In this document: positions 62,183 to 64,000 of the stretch, one piece after another
Position numbering within the stretch: the stretch's first letter is position 1
How the letters are laid out: the number at the start of each line of letters is the position of its first letter
DNA from: G963665405 sp963665405
Lineage (GTDB): Bacteria > Chloroflexota > Dehalococcoidia > Lucifugimonadales > G963665405
NCBI GenBank assembly: GCA_963665405.2
Contig: CAXXUH010000004.1
Coordinates: 682,001-746,000, forward strand
Direction of reading: 5' to 3'
Length of the DNA stretch: 64,000 bases
The notes under the pieces: generated by a model
The model's database searches: none
What the model was told of the DNA's origin: nothing
Seen by the model: the letters and a program-made list of their open reading frames with translations, nothing else
Made by a program: the position numbers and the translations under genes

Positions 62183-62431
62183 ATGACAACATCGAATGGC
62201 CCTAGCCTTGAACCAGTCCCTTTCCTAGATAGTAGAGTCGTAGTTGCTTACCTAGACTGCTTAGCAAGGGTGTTGATTGCCAATAAGATCGATATAAAAC
62301 ACCTACTTGCCCTGGTACAGCGAGAATACGAGGCGGAAGCTGCGGACCTTCATTGGCCCGAAGATTACCGAGACTTTCTATCTGATATTCACGCAACTCT
62401 AGTACGCCTGGTTGACCATCATCTGACATGA
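62183..62431 (+). CDS. Small hypothetical protein
   Basis: 82 residues from ATG 62183. Acidic and helical (VVAYLDCLARVLIANKIDI, KHLLALVQREYEAEAADLHW, SDIHATLVRLVDHHLT). Base composition is lower in G+C than the neighbouring core genes, as in the nearby PIN-like genes. No family recognised; could be a toxin-antitoxin partner or phage accessory gene. No clear ribosome site. Confidence 0.45.
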   Translation: MTTSNGPSLEPVPFLDSRVVVAYLDCLARVLIANKIDIKHLLALVQREYEAEAADLHWPEDYRDFLSDIHATLVRLVDHHLT

Positions 62432-62506
62432 TTCCCATCCTTCTTTGGGTAAGATTCTTGATAATTCCCTATAATAGGCCAAGCGCTCAAAGCAGTTGGT
62501 TTCCCG

Positions 62507-62926
62507 ATGGTTCTCGCTGATAAAGGGACACCAGACGAGGATCTCATACCGGAGATGGGACGGTGTAACCAGACTTGGATTACGAAGGATGACCGCTCCA
62601 AGACAGAACACGAGGGTCTATTGTCGGCCGCCAATATAAGTGTCGTCTGGGTGCGTGGACTGACTCATGGGAAGGGTAAGAAGAGGGCATCCTTACGGCA
62701 CAACGCAACGTTAAAAGACATCTTGAGAATGCTTGTGAACAAGTTAGACCGCATAACAGACCAGATTGCCGAAGCTCGTGGGCCTAGGTACTTCCTTCTA
62801 TACACTAATACCTCAAAGGCTAACCAAGATAAAATCGCGACTTTTACCACGCTCCGAGAGGTCCGTGATAGTTTGGCTGGTTTGCCGAGGAGAGAACATG
62901 GGCAAGGAAACAGAAAACGAGGATAG
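62507..62926 (+). CDS. PIN-like (VapC45-type) toxin, N-terminus out of frame
   Basis: 139 residues from ATG 62507. Matches a PIN-like DUF5615/VapC45 domain: FPMVLADKGTPDEDLIPEMG, CNQTWITKDDRSKTEHEGLL, SAANISVVWVRG, then a helical C-terminus. The usual N-terminal catalytic Asp region seems to lie just upstream in other frames: GKILDNSL at about 62447-62470 (frame 0), then IGQALKAVGF in the main frame with stops between them. So the N-terminus is probably frameshifted and the toxin inactive. Its end overlaps the small basic gene at 62898. Confidence 0.5.
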   Translation: MVLADKGTPDEDLIPEMGRCNQTWITKDDRSKTEHEGLLSAANISVVWVRGLTHGKGKKRASLRHNATLKDILRMLVNKLDRITDQIAEARGPRYFLLYTNTSKANQDKIATFTTLREVRDSLAGLPRREHGQGNRKRG

Positions 62927-63047
62927 GAAGAGACCTTTGACAAAGAAGGTGTTTGAGCGGTTGCTGACCAGGGCGGCCCAGCCTATACGGAAGCCACCCG
63001 CCCCAGAAGCTGCACGAAAATCAGCTCCGAGTCGCTCCGATGGTTGA
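62898..63047 (+). CDS. Small basic antitoxin-like protein
   Basis: 49 residues: MGKETENEDRKRPLTKKVFE, RLLTRAAQPIRKPPAPEAAR. Overlaps the end of the PIN-like gene, the order and size expected of a toxin-antitoxin partner. The last residues (SAPSRSDG) fall in the IS1595 fragment and may not be original. Family not confirmed. Confidence 0.45.
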   Translation: MGKETENEDRKRPLTKKVFERLLTRAAQPIRKPPAPEAARKSAPSRSDG

Positions 63048-63204
63048 ACCTGTACACGTAGGCGTCGAGGTAGCCTTGCAGGTATTTGGGGCTGACCGCG
63101 TGATTCACGCCGTCAATCCGCCGCTTGACGTTGCTCCACATCCCTTCGATATTGTTGGTGTGGACCCGTCCGGCGACGTACTGCTTGGCTGAGTGCCGGA
63201 CCAC
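62983..63204 (-). pseudogene. C-terminal fragment of a second IS1595-type transposase
   Basis: VRHSAKQYVAGRVHTNNIEG, MWSNVKRRIDGVNHAVSPKY, LDAYVYRFNHRSDSELIFVQ: the end of an ISXO2-like transposase different from the intact copy at 61150. The N-terminal two-thirds are missing; the fragment joins directly to the ATPase remnant at about 63205. Confidence 0.72.
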
Positions 63205-63925
63205 GCCAGCGCCTCAGCCATGCGGTTTCGCTTAGGTGCAAATCACCCGTGCGCCATGCCAAAGACTCTACGCCGATTAGGTCAGTGGCGCGGAGTAGCT
63301 GCATGCGCTTCGCTAGTGTGGTGGCCCGGTCCTCATTGTCCCACCAGATCACGCGCCGACCGGCCCGTAACTGCTGGATGGTGGCCATTAAAGCAATCCA
63401 ACTTTTACCCGAAGATGGTTCACCAAAAATGGTGTTCGCTACACCCTCATACAGCAACGTTTCCCCGTCTTCGCGCACAAACGCCGATGGCAGCCGTTCA
63501 ACGTCTAGTAGGGTGACTTCCTGCCCGAAGTCTGCAAAGGTGAGCCCTGCGGCTGGTTCGCTGGCGTCGTAACCGTCTTGGCGGCGCTCCCTGCGCGATA
63601 TTTCCCGGTCCTTGACGCTCCGCTCCCTGGCCAATAGCGCCGTCCCACCTTCGGGGTCGCGCACAAACGCCGACTCTAGTAGGGTGACTTCCTGCCCGGG
63701 CAAGCCCTGCGGCTGGTTCGCTGGCGGTGCCGCGATATCCTTGACGCTCCGCTCCCGCGTCGAGCCATATTGGCCTCATCCTGAGCCTGTACCTCGGCGC
63801 AAGCCTTGTCCCATATCCTCAGGCCCTCTTTGTACAGGGCCGCGTCCTCGGCATCCGCCGCCGCCTCTCGCACCTTTTCGTAGGCCAGGCCATCGCAAAC
63901 CAAACAAAGGCCCGCGTCGTCTAAG
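63205..63925 (-). pseudogene. Remnant of a RepA/primase-type AAA ATPase with an internal duplication
   Basis: Encodes Walker A GEPSSGKSWIALMATI in TLLYEGVANTIFGEP..., followed by RRVIWWDNEDRATTLAKRM, as in AAA_25/RepA-like proteins. The C-terminus ends at the IS1595 fragment. Upstream (63660-63925) a different frame reads LDDAGLCLVCDGLAYEKVRE, LYKEGLRIWDKACAEVQAQD. Between them lie two versions of one segment: ERSVKDIAAPPANQPQG... with GQEVTLLESAFVRD, and ERSVKDREIS...with GQEVTLLDVERLPSAFVRED. The frame break lies near 63770. Cut at 63926 by IS1380. Confidence 0.6.
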
Positions 63926-64000
63926 CCCGAATCCACCGAATGACGGCCTTGGGGACAGCCCATGAAGAAGCTAGAGGGTGCTCCTCTGAATCTGGGATAA
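63926..64000 (+). mobile_element. Left end of a second IS1380-family element, running off the window
   Basis: CCCGAATCCACCGAATGACG matches the IS1380 terminal repeat at 53474, and the end GCTCCTCTGAATCTGGGATA matches the sequence at about 53527-53546. The region between differs by several bases, so it is a related copy, not the same one. It interrupts the ATPase remnant. Confidence 0.8.

Overview
The window is high-GC DNA, probably from a Chloroflexota genome of the Dehalococcoidia/SAR202 kind. That is inferred from gene content: F420/flavin-type luciferase-like oxidoreductases, a class III CoA-transferase, amidohydrolases, a tail-less FtsZ, an anti-sigma factor with a long Val/Glu-rich repeat linker, and many dispersed hairpin repeats between genes. 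Taxonomy cannot be fixed from sequence reading alone.

Layout. 1-6.3 kb: end of a membrane protein, arsenite methyltransferase with an AbrB-type regulator, malate synthase plus hydroxypyruvate isomerase (glyoxylate metabolism), and a zinc alcohol dehydrogenase. 6.3-8.6 kb: ftsZ, a small gene broken by an internal duplication, and a pseudopilin-like protein. 8.9-18.2 kb: catabolic genes (two luciferase-like oxidoreductases, CaiB-type CoA-transferase, two amidohydrolases, threonine aldolase-like lyase, FAD amine oxidase-like enzyme). 18.5-20.5 kb: a receiver-only response regulator and a REC-PAS-histidine kinase.

20.8-33.0 kb is the most unusual block. On the + strand: carboxynorspermidine decarboxylase (nspC), a DUF3326 protein, a protein with a transglutaminase/NAT-like Cys-His-Asp signature, a two-TM K+ channel with an RCK domain, a divergent SecA with about 110 extra residues before Walker A, a secreted Arg/Ser/Gly-rich lipoprotein, and an unknown acidic protein. 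Converging on them are a DUF4178-like protein and a duplicated DUF350 membrane protein. DUF350, DUF4178, ion channels and polyamine enzymes are known to cluster elsewhere. The combination with SecA, NspC, DUF3326 and a papain-like enzyme looks like an undescribed polyamine-linked envelope system.

33.2-49.5 kb: FAD-linked oxidase, VOC protein, tRNA-Lys, signal peptidase I, an ECF sigma/anti-sigma/SIMPL cluster closed by a clear terminator, a type ISP-like restriction-modification gene cut by one in-frame amber codon, dcd, a complete riboflavin operon (ribD-ribE-ribBA-ribH), DUF429, tRNA-Gln and tRNA-Glu.

49.5-64.0 kb is a genomic island starting at tRNA-Glu. It has a P4-type integrase and HNH nuclease, a terminase fragment, and a UvrD-like helicase gene split by an IS256 element that is itself split by an IS1380 element (both with target duplications). 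Then come IS21, an OGG-type DNA glycosylase, an IS3-like element, a frameshifted lipoprotein, DUF2513, IS1595, a damaged PIN-like toxin pair, an ATPase remnant, and the start of a second IS1380 copy at the right edge.
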